Below are positions 1 to 11,278 of a stretch of 64,000 nt of DNA, one piece after another; within the stretch, counting starts at the first letter, position 1; every line of letters starts with the position of its first letter. Position numbers and translations under genes: made by a program. Source of the stretch: Pyropia haitanensis (Eukaryota > Rhodophyta > Bangiophyceae > Bangiales > Bangiaceae); contig SDUX01000003.1 of NCBI GenBank assembly GCA_008729055.1, positions 868,001 through 932,000 on the forward strand. Direction: 5' to 3'. A model generated the notes under the pieces. That model saw nothing but the letters and a program-made list of their open reading frames with translations, was not told the origin of the DNA and made no database searches.

Positions 1-266
1 GCGCCGCGCGCGCTGCCGGCGCTTGGCTCCTCTCCCGCTTTCCGCAAAAAAAGTTTTTTTTTGGTGGTTACCACACGCACGCACTCGGGCAGGGGCGCAC
101 CCGGCGGGCAAGCCGGGTCGGTCCAACGCACACAACGGGTACAACCCTACACGGCCGGCCGCGAGCAGGGGGGTGGCCGCCACCGCCACCACCACTCCCC
201 CCCCCCACCCCCCTCCGCCCCTCCCCCTCCCCCCCCCCCTCCGCCCCCCCCCCCGCCCCCCCCCCC

Positions 267-1693
267 TCAGTGCTCCTGCGACCACTGGATGCTCTTGATA
301 TCAATGCCCTCCTGCATCATCTCCCACAGCGGGCTCATCTCGCGCAGCCGCCGCACGTGCTTGACCGCCAGGGCGACCGCGTAGTCCACCTCCGCCTCGG
401 TCGTAAAGCGGCCGAGCCCAAAGCGGATGCTCGTGTGCGCGAGCTCCTCGTCCACGCCCAGCGCGCGGAGGACGTAGCTCGGCTCGAGCGACGCGCTCGT
501 ACACGCGCTGCCGCTGCTCACCGCCACGTCCTTGAGCGCCATCAGCAGGGACTCCCCCTCAATCCCCGCAAACGAGATGTTGACATTCCCCGCGTACCGG
601 TGGCGGGTGCTCCCATTGATGTACACCTGCTCGATCTGGGAGGTGAGGCCGGCCAGCAGCCGCGCCGACAGGCGCGCAATCCACGCCTCGTCCGCGGGCA
701 TGTCGCGCGCCGCGACGGCGCAGGCGGCGCCAAAGCCGACGGCCAGCGCCGGCGGGAGCGTCCCCGACCGGAGGCCCCGCTCCTGCCCACCCCCGTGGAT
801 GAGCGGCTCGAGGCGCACCCGCGGCCGCCGCCGCACGTACAGCGCGCCCACCCCCTTGGGGCCGTAAATCTTGTGGCCCGACAGCGACATGAGGTCGACC
901 GCCAGCGCGTTGACGTCGAGCGGGATCTTGCCCAGCGCCTGCGCGGCGTCGGTGTGGAAAAAGACGCCGCGCGAGCGGCAGAGGGCGCCGAGCTCGGCTA
1001 GCGGCTGCACCACCCCAATCTCATTGTTCACCGCCATCACCGACAGCAGCGCCGTGTCGGGCCGCAGCGCGTCCGCAACCGCGTCGACGCTGACGAGGCC
1101 GTCCTTGCCGACGGGCAGGTACGTCACCTCCACGCCCCGCGCCTCGAGCTGCCGGCACGAGTCGAGGACGCACTTGTGCTCGGTCTGCGTCGTCACCACG
1201 TGGCGCTTCTTGGACGCGTAAAACGCGGCCACCCCCTTGACGGCCATGTTGTTGGCCTCGGTCGCGCCCGACGTGAAGACCACCTCCTTGGGGTCGGCGC
1301 CAATGAGCGCCGCGACGCGCGCCCGGGCGGTCTCGACGGCCGCCTCCGACTCCCACCCGTACGCGTGTGTTCGCGAGTGCGGGTTTCCGTACTGGGAGGT
1401 GAGGTGTGGGAGCATCGCGTCGAGGACGCGCGGGTCGACGGGCGTCGTCGACTGGGTGTCGAGGTAGATGGGGCGGGGGAGGGTGGTGGTCGTGCCCCCG
1501 CCGGCAGGGACGGAACGCACGCCGCCGGGCGTCAGCGACACGGTGGGGGGGGGGTCGGCACCGCCGGGGAGGCGGCGGCGGTCGCCGCCGCCGCCGCCGC
1601 TGCCGCGGGGGTGGCGGCGGTGGTCGAGACCTGCCGCGACGACGCCGCCGCCGCGCGGGAGGCGCGCGCGCAAGCACGAAGTAGGAGCGCCAT
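267..1693 (-). CDS. NFS1: Cysteine desulfurase, mitochondrial (NFS1/IscS family), with one homopolymer frame break
   Basis: PLP enzyme that takes sulfur from cysteine for Fe-S cluster assembly in mitochondria. The catalytic frame shows the fold-type I landmarks: [10 protein letters not shown] region, [12 protein letters not shown], the PLP-lysine motif [10 protein letters not shown], and the mobile active-site cysteine loop [15 protein letters not shown]. It ends in SIQWSQEH, the typical eukaryotic NFS1 tail. No ATG precedes the catalytic part in its own frame except a GTG far upstream. The neighbouring frame opens with ATG at 1693 and reads [20 protein letters not shown], a classic Arg/Ala/Ser mitochondrial leader. 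It runs into the ten-base G run (C on the coding strand) at 1544-1553. One extra base in that run joins the two frames, giving about 475 residues, a normal length. The gene is divergent from the PrsW-like gene. Identity is very secure; the start and join are inferred. Confidence 0.93.
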
Positions 1694-2393
1694 GATGAGC
1701 ACCGGCACGATGACCGGGGAGAGGGGGGGGGGGGGACCGGTGTAGAACCGACGCACCTTGGAGGCGGCCGGGACGGGAGGGACGGCCGCGGTGCCGCGAC
1801 GGTGACGACAAGCAGCGGGGCGGGCCAACGCCAAAGTCCAAAGATGCCGGCAAAGGGGACGCGGCGGGTGGCGCAGCCGGGGTATGCATAGCGGTCTTTT
1901 CAATCGACCACGCGGTCACGGCCTCGTGGGGGGGCCGTGGAGGCAGAGAGCCGTCTCCTCAATGAAAACCTAGAATTCACACACCAAAACTCCGTGAGTG
2001 ACATCAATCAAGTGTTGTAGTTGTTACAATTTTACATTATGTCGCAGGGACTGGTGGGCGTCGCCGATCGCGGGAGCGTCAACTCCGATGAGGGGGAGCG
2101 CTCACGCGCTGCGCGCACCGTGTGACGAGGACTTGGGCGGCCGCCACGCACCCTCGTCAGATGACGACTGGCAGCTGCCGACCGAGCGGGTCTGTCAGGC
2201 ACGGCCTGTCCAGCCTCGTCCTTGTCGGTGGGCGGCGTCCCCACCCTCGCCCCCACCCCCCCCCCCGCCCCCCGCCCCCCCACCCCCCGCCCCCGCCCTC
2301 TGCCCCTTCCCTCAACCCGCCACCGTGCCGACTCTGTCGTTTCTCTCCCCCCCCCTTCTCCCAGCTCCAGCGCTTCTACACCCTCCCGTCGCG
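1694..2393. promoter_or_regulatory. Divergent intergenic region between NFS1 and PrsW-like gene
   Basis: About 700 bases separate two outward-facing start codons, so both promoters should lie here. The stretch near 1965-2045 is markedly A+T-richer than its surroundings. The side next to the plus-strand gene (2240-2390) is a long C/T-rich tract directly ahead of its ATG. I see no convincing TATA box and no coding sequence. Confidence 0.45.
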
Positions 2394-3152
2394 ATGGCCG
2401 TCGGTGGCATCCCGCCCGGCCGCCACCCCTACGACCTCCCCACCGACGACGAGGACGACGCGTGGGCGGGCGCCGCCACCCCCGCCGGCGCCGCGTCGCG
2501 GGCCCGTGGCGGCACCAGCAACGGCGGGGGTGCGGGTCCCCCCCCCCTCCTTGGCGGCGGCGGCACGCCCCCCCCCTTCCTCACCGCCGCGGACCAGCCG
2601 CTCTCGTGCGCCACGTGGACGGGCCTCGCGGCCCTCCTGCTGCTCGGCGTCCTCGCCGCCGCGGTGATTGCAAATGACCGGCCGGCCGCCGCCGACAGCA
2701 CCGACGCGGCAGCGGCGGCGGCGTCATCGACGGCACGGTCGCCCGCCGCGCGCGGCGCGATCGCGTTTGGCCTCTACCTGTCGGCGCTGGCGCCCGCCGC
2801 CGCCGTCGCGGCGGTCATTGTGTACCGGCTGCGCGATGCGGGCGTGTCGAAAAACTGGCTCGCGGGGCAGGTCGCCATTGGCGCGGGGCCCGCGTACGTG
2901 GCGGTGCTGATCGTCGAGGCGGTGCTGGGGGGGGCCGTCGTCGCGGCGCTGTTTTCCAAGGAGGTCCGGCAGATTGCGGCGCTGCTCCAAGGGAGGAGGG
3001 GAGGGGGGAAGGCCGCCGCCGCGGCTGCGCGCGCGGTCATACGCTGGGCGGTGGGGGGGGGGGGGGGGGGGGAGGGCCGCCGCCCGGTGGGGGGGGGTGG
3101 CCGCTGCTGCGGTCGACGCGGCGCGCTCTTGGGGTGGGGCGGGGGGGAGGGT

Positions 3153-3184
<32 letters not shown>

Positions 3185-4211
3185 TGCCGCCGCCGCCGCT
3201 GCCACCGCCAGCACCACTACCGCCGCAGCTGCTGCCACCACTGCCGTGGCCGGGCTGCTACCGCCAGCAGCCCTTTTACCACTGAGCACCCTCCTGCCGT
3301 CTGTCGTCACCCTCCCCGCGTCTGTCGCGGCAGCCGCGGCCAACACCACCGCCGCCGCGGACGCGACGGCGGCGGCACGCAACGCCAGCACGCCCGTCCC
3401 CGACGGGTTCCCCTTCATCTCCCCCGGCACGGACGGCCTGGACACGCCCACCACCACCGCCCTCACCCACATCCTCGCGGCGGTACCGAAATGGAAGTGG
3501 ATCGCCCTCTACGCGCTCATCGCGTTTGCCGTCGCGGCGGCCACGGAGGAGGCCGCCAAGTGGCTCACCGCCCGCCGCTACCGCGCCCTCCTCGACGATG
3601 GCATCCGCGTGCGCGGGATTGTCGCGGGCGCCGCGGCGGGCGCGCTCGGGCTGGCCACGATGGAGCACGCGATGTTTGTGGTGGGGCTAGCGGGCACGGG
3701 GGGGGTGTTTGCCGCCGCCGCGGGGGGGGCGGCGCGCGCGCTGCTCGCGTTCCCGCTGCACGTGGGGACGGGGCTGTGGCTGGGGGCGGCGCTCGCGGGG
3801 CGGGTGGTGCGGGGCTCCCTCGACGGCGGCGGCACGGGCGGGGGGGGGGGGGGGGGTGGCTTTGGGGGGGGCACCGCCGCCGCCGCGCTGGGCGCCGCCG
3901 CCGGCGGTGGCGGTGGCGTCGGCGGCGGCGGTGGCGGCGGCGGCGGTGGTGGTGGTGGTGGTGGTGGCGTCGGCGGCGCGCTCAAGGCGCTGGCTGGCCC
4001 CGTCGCGGTGCACGGCGCGTTTGACTTTAACGCGCTGCTCGTGCCGACGCTCGTGCACTGGGCGGGCGCGCCGACGGTGACGGTGGTGGTGGTGCCGGTG
4101 CTGGACGTGGCGCTCCTGGGCGTGCTCGCCGTGGCCGTCACCCGCGCGTACCGGACGGCGGTGCAGGCCGAGGCGGCGGTGTACATGGCGCCGTCGATGA
4201 GCCCGGTGTAG
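2394..4211 (+). CDS. PrsW-like intramembrane metalloprotease family protein
   Basis: Predicted polytopic membrane protein of about 605 residues, start chosen at ATG 2394 after a pyrimidine-rich leader. The N-terminus is acidic and proline-rich. Hydrophobic segments follow (TWTGLAALLLLGVLAAAVIA, AIAFGLYLSALAPAAAVAAV, QVAIGAGPAYVAVLIVEAVL). The C-terminal half holds the four PrsW-type motifs in order: EEAAKW (about residue 384), GLATMEHAMFVV (about 420), FPLHVGTGLWLG (about 452) and HGAFDF (about 538). In this family the Glu and His residues form the metal-dependent active site. Residues of roughly 215-300 are Gly/Ala/Arg-rich, and the local reading there looks out of frame between the G runs near 3053-3071 and 3138-3148; two compensating run-length errors are possible. 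Substrate unknown. The motif set makes the family call good, but protease activity is inferred. Confidence 0.75.
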
Positions 4212-6461
4212 GGGGGTGGAGGAGGGAGGGGGGGGGGGGGGGGCGGGCGGGGTGGGGGGGGAGTTGGCTGGAAAGGGAGACCGGGGGGGGGAACGGGGGT
4301 GGCTGAGGGAGGTGAAGGGGGGGAGAGGTTGCCATTGAAGCACCGCAAGCTTTTTCCTGGAGGGCAGGTGGTGGTAGGGCTGCGGTCCTCGCCGGCGGCA
4401 GGGGGCGACCACGGCCGGCCCGCCGCCGGTACCGCGATTGGACGACGGGGAGGCAGCGAGGGGCTGCAGACGCGGCGGCCGTCGCGTGCACCGCCGTGGC
4501 GTCGTGACCCGAGATGGACTCGCCGCAGCGTGACGGCGGTGGCGTGGGCTGCGCCCACGCCCAACCCGCCCGTCGTCGCGCACCTTTCCACCCGGCGCCA
4601 CGAACGCCCCGTGCTTGGACGGGGCAGCGCAGCAAGTGGCGCGCTGCGCAGCAACGAGAACGGACACACGTCCTGGACGCCTCGCGAGCCGCCCATGCCA
4701 CGGACGCGCCGTTCCCCCCTGTCGCGTTTTTCTCGTGCACGCACCGCCCGCTGCCGCGCACCGGGGGCGGCAGGGGCGTCTCTGTTTTTTTGGTCGCGTA
4801 TTCCCCGCAGACTGGAACGCTTGGGTGGGGGACGTTGGGCGTGGCACCAGCGGCCCGCCCTGGCGCACGCGCTGGGAGGGGGGGTGCGGGGCCCTCGTCC
4901 CGCGCGCAGGTGTGGGGAAGCGCTCGCCACGCCGCGGCGGGGAAGGCGCGGTCGGTACACCGACGCGCCGCAGGGGGCGCTGGCAGGTCCCGTGGCGGCG
5001 CGGTGCTTGCCCAATGGGAGCCACCCGTTGCGGTCCAGGCAGCTGCTCCCGATACTGCAAGGTCAGCCGCCAAACGACGCGGTGTTCCGAGCGGACTGGT
5101 TGCGGTGCGGTAGAGAGACCTATGGCGGTCCAGGGGCGGTCGGCGGGCTGCTGGGCCGTGGGTGGACGGACACGTACAGCGCCCCTTGAAGGTGTGACGC
5201 CCTGTCTATGGGTGTGTCTCTGCATAACGCTGTCATTGCAGAGACGTGGGTGGTGACCGTCGGACCATGTGCAGGCGACGAAGCGGGGAGTACTATGAAG
5301 TGTGTCTGCACGACTGGCGACATCATGTGGTGGTGGCCTGGACTCTTCCCGCCTGGCGCACATCAGCATGACGCACCATCCGTAGGGACCACAACGGTGT
5401 GCCGCGTGCCACAACAGAATGCGGGGCTCCCGTACAAGGGGCATCCCCTCTGCTCGTAGGGGGACCCTGGCATTGCGGACCGTACCAGCCAGTTTGCACA
5501 CTTTTCACTCTGATGCATTCGACGACGCTTCACGCCCGCCGACGACGCGTCCCGCCTCCCTCTCACAGACAATCGGGACACCCCCCCCCCCCCCCCCCCC
5601 CCGCCTCCCTCTCTCGAGTCTATCGCGACGCCGCGGCACGGGCGCGGCGGATATGGCACGCCGCCATCCGCACCGCCGCGGCGCCCCACACGCGGCCGCC
5701 CTTCCCCCCCCCCCCCCCCCCCCCGCCGCTGCCGCCGCCGTCGATGCCGTCGCTACGGAGCTCGGAGCAGCAGCGAGGGGGGGAGCGCGCGCGCGTTGCA
5801 AGCTGCGGGGGGGGGGGTGGGCGTCGGCTACCCGCGTGGCTAGGCGAGGAGCGGAGGGGGGGGAGCGGCGCCGCACCGGGTAATGGCCGACGGCGCGGGC
5901 TGGGGGGGGGGGGGAGAAGCGTGGGGGGGGGGGGGGGGGGAGCGGCGGGGGGGGGGGAAGGGAAGAGGGGGTTGTGGCTGCTGCCGGCGTGGATGGGGTG
6001 ACCGCCATCCGCCGCACGCGCGCGGCGCCGCACGCGGGGGGGGGGGGGGGATGGGCAGCGCTACTGCCAACGGGTGGCCGGTTGTCCCCGTTTTGTGGCA
6101 ATGCCGCTTGCGGGGGTGGGGTGGGGTGGGGTGGCGGGGGGGGGGGGGGGGGGGGGCAAGATGCACGCGACTGCGCCTGGGCGACGGCGCGCTGTGCCGC
6201 CCCACCCCATCCGCGACGGCGGGGCGGCCGGCGTCGCGGCGGCGTGTATAAGAGCGGCGCCGTCGCCGCCGCTGGTCGCCGCGGACCGCTCTTCCGCACG
6301 CACCCCACCGCGCCCGCCACTGCCGAGCCGTGCCACCGCCTGCGACCACCGGGCGCTGCTCAGCCGTCCCCCCCCTTCCTCCCCCTGCCTTGCCCCCCTC
6401 CTCCTCTGAGTACCTTGTGCCCACTCACGACGCCCCGCTTTGCTCTGCCTGTGCCGCCACC
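4212..6461. other. Intergenic region, homopolymer-rich, FAS1 promoter at its right end
   Basis: 2.25 kb without a recognisable gene. Open frames here are Arg/Pro/Gly-rich and have no domain. There are long C runs near 5580-5602 and 5705-5724 and very long G runs between about 5900 and 6160. A TATA element sits at 6245 and a C/T-rich leader at 6366-6410 precedes the FAS1 start codon. Confidence 0.5.
6245..6251 (+). promoter_or_regulatory. Candidate TATA box of the FAS1 gene
   Basis: TATAAGA stands in otherwise G+C-rich DNA 217 bases upstream of the FAS1 ATG at 6462. It is correctly oriented and leaves room for a leader of about 190 bases that becomes pyrimidine-rich near the start codon. The element is visible; its use is inferred. 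Confidence 0.5.
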
Positions 6462-7715
6462 ATGACGCGCAAGCTGCTCTTTGCTGGCCTGGCGGTCACC
6501 CTCGCCGCCGCGGCTGCCGCGGCCGCCGCCACCGCCGCCACCCTCTCCTCTGCCCGTACCGCGGTGACGCCAGCGGCGGTGCGGGCGGGCGCGGCGGGCG
6601 GCTCGCCGGTGCCGTCTGTCCCCCCCCGGCGCCGCTCTTCGTGTGCCAACCGGACGCTCGTCGAGCTCGCCGCCGCCACGCCCGACCTGTCCCTCTTCAC
6701 CACCGCCGTCGCGGCCGTCGGCGGCGGCCTGGCCGCCACCCTCAACGACGCCGCCGCGTCCCGCACGGTCTTTACGCCCACCAACAGCGCGTTTGTGGCG
6801 CTCGCGCGGACGGTTGGCTACGACGGCCCCCGCGCGGATGAGGCCGCCGCGTGGGCCGCGATCGTCGCGGCGCTGACCAAGGTGAGCGCGGGGCAGCCGC
6901 TGCCACTCCTCCGCACCATCCTCGCGTATCACGTGCTGGCGGGCGGCGCGGCGGACGGAGGGGCGGTGCGGGTGGCGGAGCTGGCGGGCGCTGGCGCACA
7001 GGCGACGCGGGAGGGGGGGACCCTGTCCGTGCGGCCCGACCGGACGGTGGTGGACCGGGCGCCCGAGGTACCCGACGCGGTCATCGTCCTCGGCGACGTG
7101 GAGGCATCCAATGGGTTGGCCCACCTGGTGGACCGCGTGCTGCTGCCGACGGCGTTTGGGGCGTCGCTGGTGCTGCCGCCCCCCGCCTCGGTGACGCTCG
7201 TGCAGCTGGCGTCCGTCACCCCCGAGCTGTCGCTCCTCGTCCGCGCCCTCAACGCCACCGGCCTGCGGCAGCTGATTGCCAACCCGGCGGGCAACGTGAC
7301 GGTGCTGCCGCCGACCAACGCGGCGTGGGTGGCGCTCGCCGAGCGCCTCGGCTACGCCAGCTGCGGCGGGTGTGCGGCGGGCGACGACGACGCCGCGTAC
7401 GAGTACCTGGTCGCCACGCTCGCCGCGCGCGGGGGGGGGGACCCGCTGCCGCCGCTGACCACCCTCCTGTCGTACCACCTGCTGCCGCGGCGGGCGCCGC
7501 TCGCGGCGCTCGTCGCCGCGGGGCCGCTGGTGACGCTGCGCGGCTCGCGGGTGGAGATCACGCGGGACTTGCGCGTCGTGGACCGCGCGCCGGGCGTGCC
7601 CGACGGGCTGGTCGTGGAGGCGAACGTTGCCACGTCCAATGGGATCGCGCACCTGGTCAACCGGGTTCTGCTGCCAATGCCGCTGGAGTCTATCGTCGGC
7701 GGGGGTGGCGACTAG
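6462..7715 (+). CDS. Secreted fasciclin (FAS1)-domain protein, two FAS1 repeats
   Basis: A 417-residue protein that starts with a signal peptide (MTRKLLFAGLAVTLAAAAAA, then a long Ala stretch) and has no later membrane span. Two FAS1 domains follow, about residues 62-229 and 241-405. Each has the conserved opening (LVELAAATPDLSLF; LVQLASVTPELSLL), the FTPTNSAF / LPPTNAAW H1-type motif, a YHVL / YHLL segment, and the closing block NGLAHLVDRVLLP / NGIAHLVNRVLLP. FAS1 domains mediate cell adhesion and matrix binding, so a cell-wall or extracellular-matrix role is likely. The two repeats are close in sequence, consistent with internal duplication. The start ATG at 6462 has a CCGCCACC context. Family assignment is very secure; exact role unknown. 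Confidence 0.9.
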   Translation: MTRKLLFAGLAVTLAAAAAAAAATAATLSSARTAVTPAAVRAGAAGGSPVPSVPPRRRSSCANRTLVELAAATPDLSLFTTAVAAVGGGLAATLNDAAASRTVFTPTNSAFVALARTVGYDGPRADEAAAWAAIVAALTKVSAGQPLPLLRTILAYHVLAGGAADGGAVRVAELAGAGAQATREGGTLSVRPDRTVVDRAPEVPDAVIVLGDVEASNGLAHLVDRVLLPTAFGASLVLPPPASVTLVQLASVTPELSLLVRALNATGLRQLIANPAGNVTVLPPTNAAWVALAERLGYASCGGCAAGDDDAAYEYLVATLAARGGGDPLPPLTTLLSYHLLPRRAPLAALVAAGPLVTLRGSRVEITRDLRVVDRAPGVPDGLVVEANVATSNGIAHLVNRVLLPMPLESIVGGGGD

Positions 7716-10003
7716 AAGGGGTGTGCGTGCGCGGCGGTACTAGAGTAGAAGTAGAGTTGAGTTGATGGAGCTCGTGGGGGCGGCGGATAGTGAGACAGCG
7801 TCTCACCTGCCTCTTTTTTTTTTGTTATATCTCTTGAGCAACGTCCTCCCGTCCGTGTACTGGTGCTGCTCTGCACTCGAGCGCGCCAGCCCACCAGCGC
7901 CACGGCGGGTCGGTGTCGCGGCTGCGGTCGGCTACGGCCATCGGCTGACGGGGTCTCATTGGACTTGACACCTGTGTCGAGTTGAACTTGGCTTGAGTAC
8001 TTTCAGGCTATCGAACCCAGGCAGTTGTTGTGCTGACTTGTGTCGGAATCATATCACTCTTCAATTCCGTATCCATGTCAGTGACTGATTCCAGGAATAC
8101 CAAACAGATATTGAACTCGAAACCACATCTAAATCCACTCACCACAGCGGCTGGTCGACCGGCACGGACAAACGCCGCGTAACCTGCCCGACATGACGTC
8201 ACTCCCTGACCACCCTGTCCGCTCTGTCCATCCCCGTCGTGTCATCCTCGGCCGTCCCGCCAATCAGCACGGTTTAAAACAGTGTCGCCTCCTCGTTGGG
8301 TGGCGGGCGATCCCCATAGCTGTGCTGCAGACGCGCATCAGAGGTGCACGTGGGGTGGGTCTCCATCGATTCTGGCGGCACAGATCCCTACATGCCAACG
8401 GACGCCCCCCTTGACAATCCCATCGACTGTGCACGTGTGCGGCGGGGGGGGCCGCCCGCCCACCACCGACCACGTGCAGAGCGGGCCGGGCGGGCGCGAC
8501 CGCGCAGCCGCCCGCGTCCACGCCTGGCCACCCACGTCCACTGCCACGCGCGCACGAGTCACCCGTCGTGGTCGAACCCTATGCAGGGTGGGAGCCTCGC
8601 GGCTGCCAATCCAACAGACACAAGGTGCCTCGGCCGGAGGCCGTTGCACATCCCGTTCCCTCCTCTCGCCCCACCTGGGGCGGCCACGTAGTCCTCTCAG
8701 ACAACTGACCGGACGCGTCCAATCAACGAGCACGGGTGGGAAGCACTGAAAAATTCTCTCGGTCGCAAGTAGCACCCCCAAAGGTTCATCACTTTCCGAG
8801 AGGTCCGCTGGCAGGGGGGGGGCGTGGGGGGGGTCTCTGGCGGCGTCTCTCGATCGACCCATCGCAGCGGGGCACAGAGGCGCGCGGATGCCCCAAACCG
8901 TACGCGTACATTTATATATACCCGAATCCATCCACTCTGCGCGTCCACTGGAGGCCGGTACGAGGGGGCCCCCCCCTGGCCGCGCCGTGGCTGCTGCCGC
9001 TCCTCCTTCACCCCCCAGCGTCCCCCCCGCCCGCGGCCCCGCGAGGGCTCCCCGGAGCCGCACCCTGTACGCGGCGTCCCCCCCAATGGTCAAGTGGGAC
9101 CACCCATCACGTGACGGTCGCCAGAATGGGCGGCTGGGGATGGACGGGCGCGACGCAGGATCCCCCCCTTCGGCTGCGAACCGTCGGTGCCCCCCCCGCC
9201 CGTCTCTCCGAGGCAGCGGCGTAGGGTGTGGGGGCGACAGGGCTGTGCGGCGGGGTCTTGTGGCGGGGGGCGCGGGGCGTGCGCTGCCGGCGCGAGCCAC
9301 TCGCACGAGGCCCCCGCCCGTCGAGGCCTCTGGGCGACGCGCTCTCAACGGACGCCCACGCTCCCGCACGCCCCACCGGCGTGCGCCAAGCCGCCAATGG
9401 GGGCCTGGCGAGCACCCGCCACGAAGCGGGGGTGGCCAGGTCGCGGCACCCGCCGGCGCGCCCGCGGCGTGCGGGTGCGCGCCCCGAGCGGCCCAGCGGA
9501 TGGGGGGTGCCGGCCGCGTGCCGGGGCCGCCGCGGCGGGCGTGCGCCCCGGCGGACGTGCCTCGGTGGCACAAGCGCTTGCAGCATCGACGGCAGTGCGA
9601 GGGTTGGGCGGGGGGGGCGGGGGCGAACGGCCCCGCGGGACACCCGCGCTGCGGCTGCTGCTGAGCGGGGTGCGGGCGGCCAGCGCGCCGCGCGGCGCCG
9701 CGCGGCGGGGTCACACGCAGTAGCGAGGCAGCCGCGGGCGCCCGAGGAGCACGCGGCCGCCGCCGCTTCGCCCCCGCCGCGCGACCTCCACCGCCGCTGC
9801 AGCCGGTCCCCCGCCGCGGGTGCAGCTGCGCCCGCTGCGCGCTTTATGAACCCGCCTTACCCCCGCTGCGCCACCGGCCGACTGCGCTTCACCACGCCCT
9901 CCCCCCCCTGGGCGCGACGCCCGCCTGTCCCCCCTCGCCCCGGTCGCCCACCTTGCCCCTGTGCGCCTTGGCGCTTCCCCCCTGTGCCTTCCCGTCGCCC
10001 TCC
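7716..10003. other. Intergenic region without a recognisable gene
   Basis: 2.3 kb. The part from about 7730 to 8270 is A+T-richer than the surroundings. An isolated TATA-like element is at 8911. Open frames on both strands from 8300 to 9950 are Arg/Pro-rich, lack motifs, and look like chance open frames in G+C-rich DNA. A pyrimidine-rich leader at about 9890-10000 precedes the Sel1 gene. Confidence 0.5.
8911..8921 (+). promoter_or_regulatory. Isolated TATA-like element
   Basis: TTTATATATAC lies in a G+C-rich setting with no supported gene within 1 kb downstream; the nearest is the Sel1 gene at 10004. It could serve a distal start site, an unrecognised transcript, or nothing. Confidence 0.2.
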
Positions 10004-10690
10004 ATGGGTTCCAACGACAACCGCCGGCTGTCGCGCTCCCCACCGCCCCGCGCGTCCCCCTCCCCACCCCCCTCCCCGGCCGCGTCGGCACGCTCGGCCG
10101 TGTCGGCGGTCCGCCGCGGCGGCGGCGGCGGCGGCGGCCGCGGCGGCGGTGACGGCGGCGGCGGCAGCAGCACCGGGCCCCGCTGGCACCGCGCCGAGTG
10201 GCCGCCGGCGGTCGCGACGGGCGCGGCCGCGGCGGCGGCGGCGGCGGCGGCACTCGTGCGGCCCGCCTCGGCAGACGCCGACGACGCGGCGGTGCGGGCG
10301 GCGCCGCCGGTGGCGGCGGACCCGCCCGTGAATGGCATGGTGTGGTCCGCGTCGGCGCCGCAGCTGTTTGCTCCGGTGGCGGGCGGCGGCGGCGCCGCCG
10401 CCGCGGAGTGGCGACCGGCGGCCGCCGCCCGCCGGGCGGCACGCCACCGTGGTCGCGCCACGGGCGTGGCGTCGCTGCGGGGCCGGCGGCAGAGCCGACG
10501 GGTGGGGCGGGCGGACGCGGCCGGCCGCCGCGATGGTGGTGGCGGGCGCGGCGGCGGCGGCGGCGACGACCGCCTGGGGTTGCCCGACGGGCTGGTGGGC
10601 GGGGCGGTCGCGGAGCTGCCGGCCGACGCGGCGGCGGTCGCGCCCGCCGCCGGCTGGGCCACCGCCGCGGGCGGATCGGCCGCGGCGGCG

Positions 10691-10725
<35 letters not shown>

Positions 10726-11278
10726 GCCGCCGCCGCCGCCGCCACCGCCGCCGCGCCCCCGCACGCGCGCCAACCCCGCCGAGGCGCTCTACCGACGCGC
10801 CCTCGCGGCGCTGCTCGGCGACGCGCACGACGGCGAGGCGCTGGCGGCGGCGCTGTTTGCGCGCGCCGCCGCGGCGGCGCACCCCGACGCGACATTCCGC
10901 CTCGCCGAGTGCCACGCGCACGGGTGGGGCGTGCCCGAGTCCCCCGCCCGGGCGGTGTCGGGCTACGTCACCGCCGCGGCGCTCGGCCACGCAAAGGCCA
11001 AGCTGGAGCTCGGCCTCCTGTCCAAGAGCGGCACGGGCGGGCTGGCGCGGGACCCGGCGGCGGCGGCGGCGTGGTTTGCCGCCGCCGCCGAGGGGGGGGT
11101 CGTCGAGGGCGCGTGGGAGCTGGCGGATTGTTACGACGAGGGGCTGGGCGTGCCGCGGGACCCGGCCGCCGCGGCGGCAGTGCGGATGGCGGCGGTGACG
11201 GCGGCGGCGGATAGTACGACGGACGCGCAGGCGGACGCGCCGGGGGGCGGGGGGAGGCGCGTTCGCCACCGCCGGTGA
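10004..11278 (+). CDS. Sel1-like repeat protein
   Basis: A 424-residue protein from ATG 10004. The first 250 residues are low-complexity Ala/Gly/Pro/Arg sequence with no recognised domain. The C-terminal part from about residue 258 holds Sel1-like repeats: EALYRRALAALLGDAHDGEA, ARAAAAAHPDATFRLAECHA, the spacer GWGVPESPARAVSGYVTAAA, then LGHAKAKLELGLLSKSG, DPAAAAAWFAAAAEGG and AWELADCYDEGLGVPRDP. The alternating A-x-x-x-L-[AG]-x-x-[YH]-x-x-G-x-G-V pattern is diagnostic of SLR helices, which act as protein-interaction scaffolds, for example in ER-associated degradation. There is no visible signal peptide or membrane span, so a soluble adaptor is likely. Partner and pathway unknown. Confidence 0.82.

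Noticed and set aside
8338..9714. A 458-codon minus-strand frame
   Set aside because: Arg/Pro-rich throughout, no motif, and similar frames overlap it on the other strand; typical of chance open frames in G+C-rich DNA.
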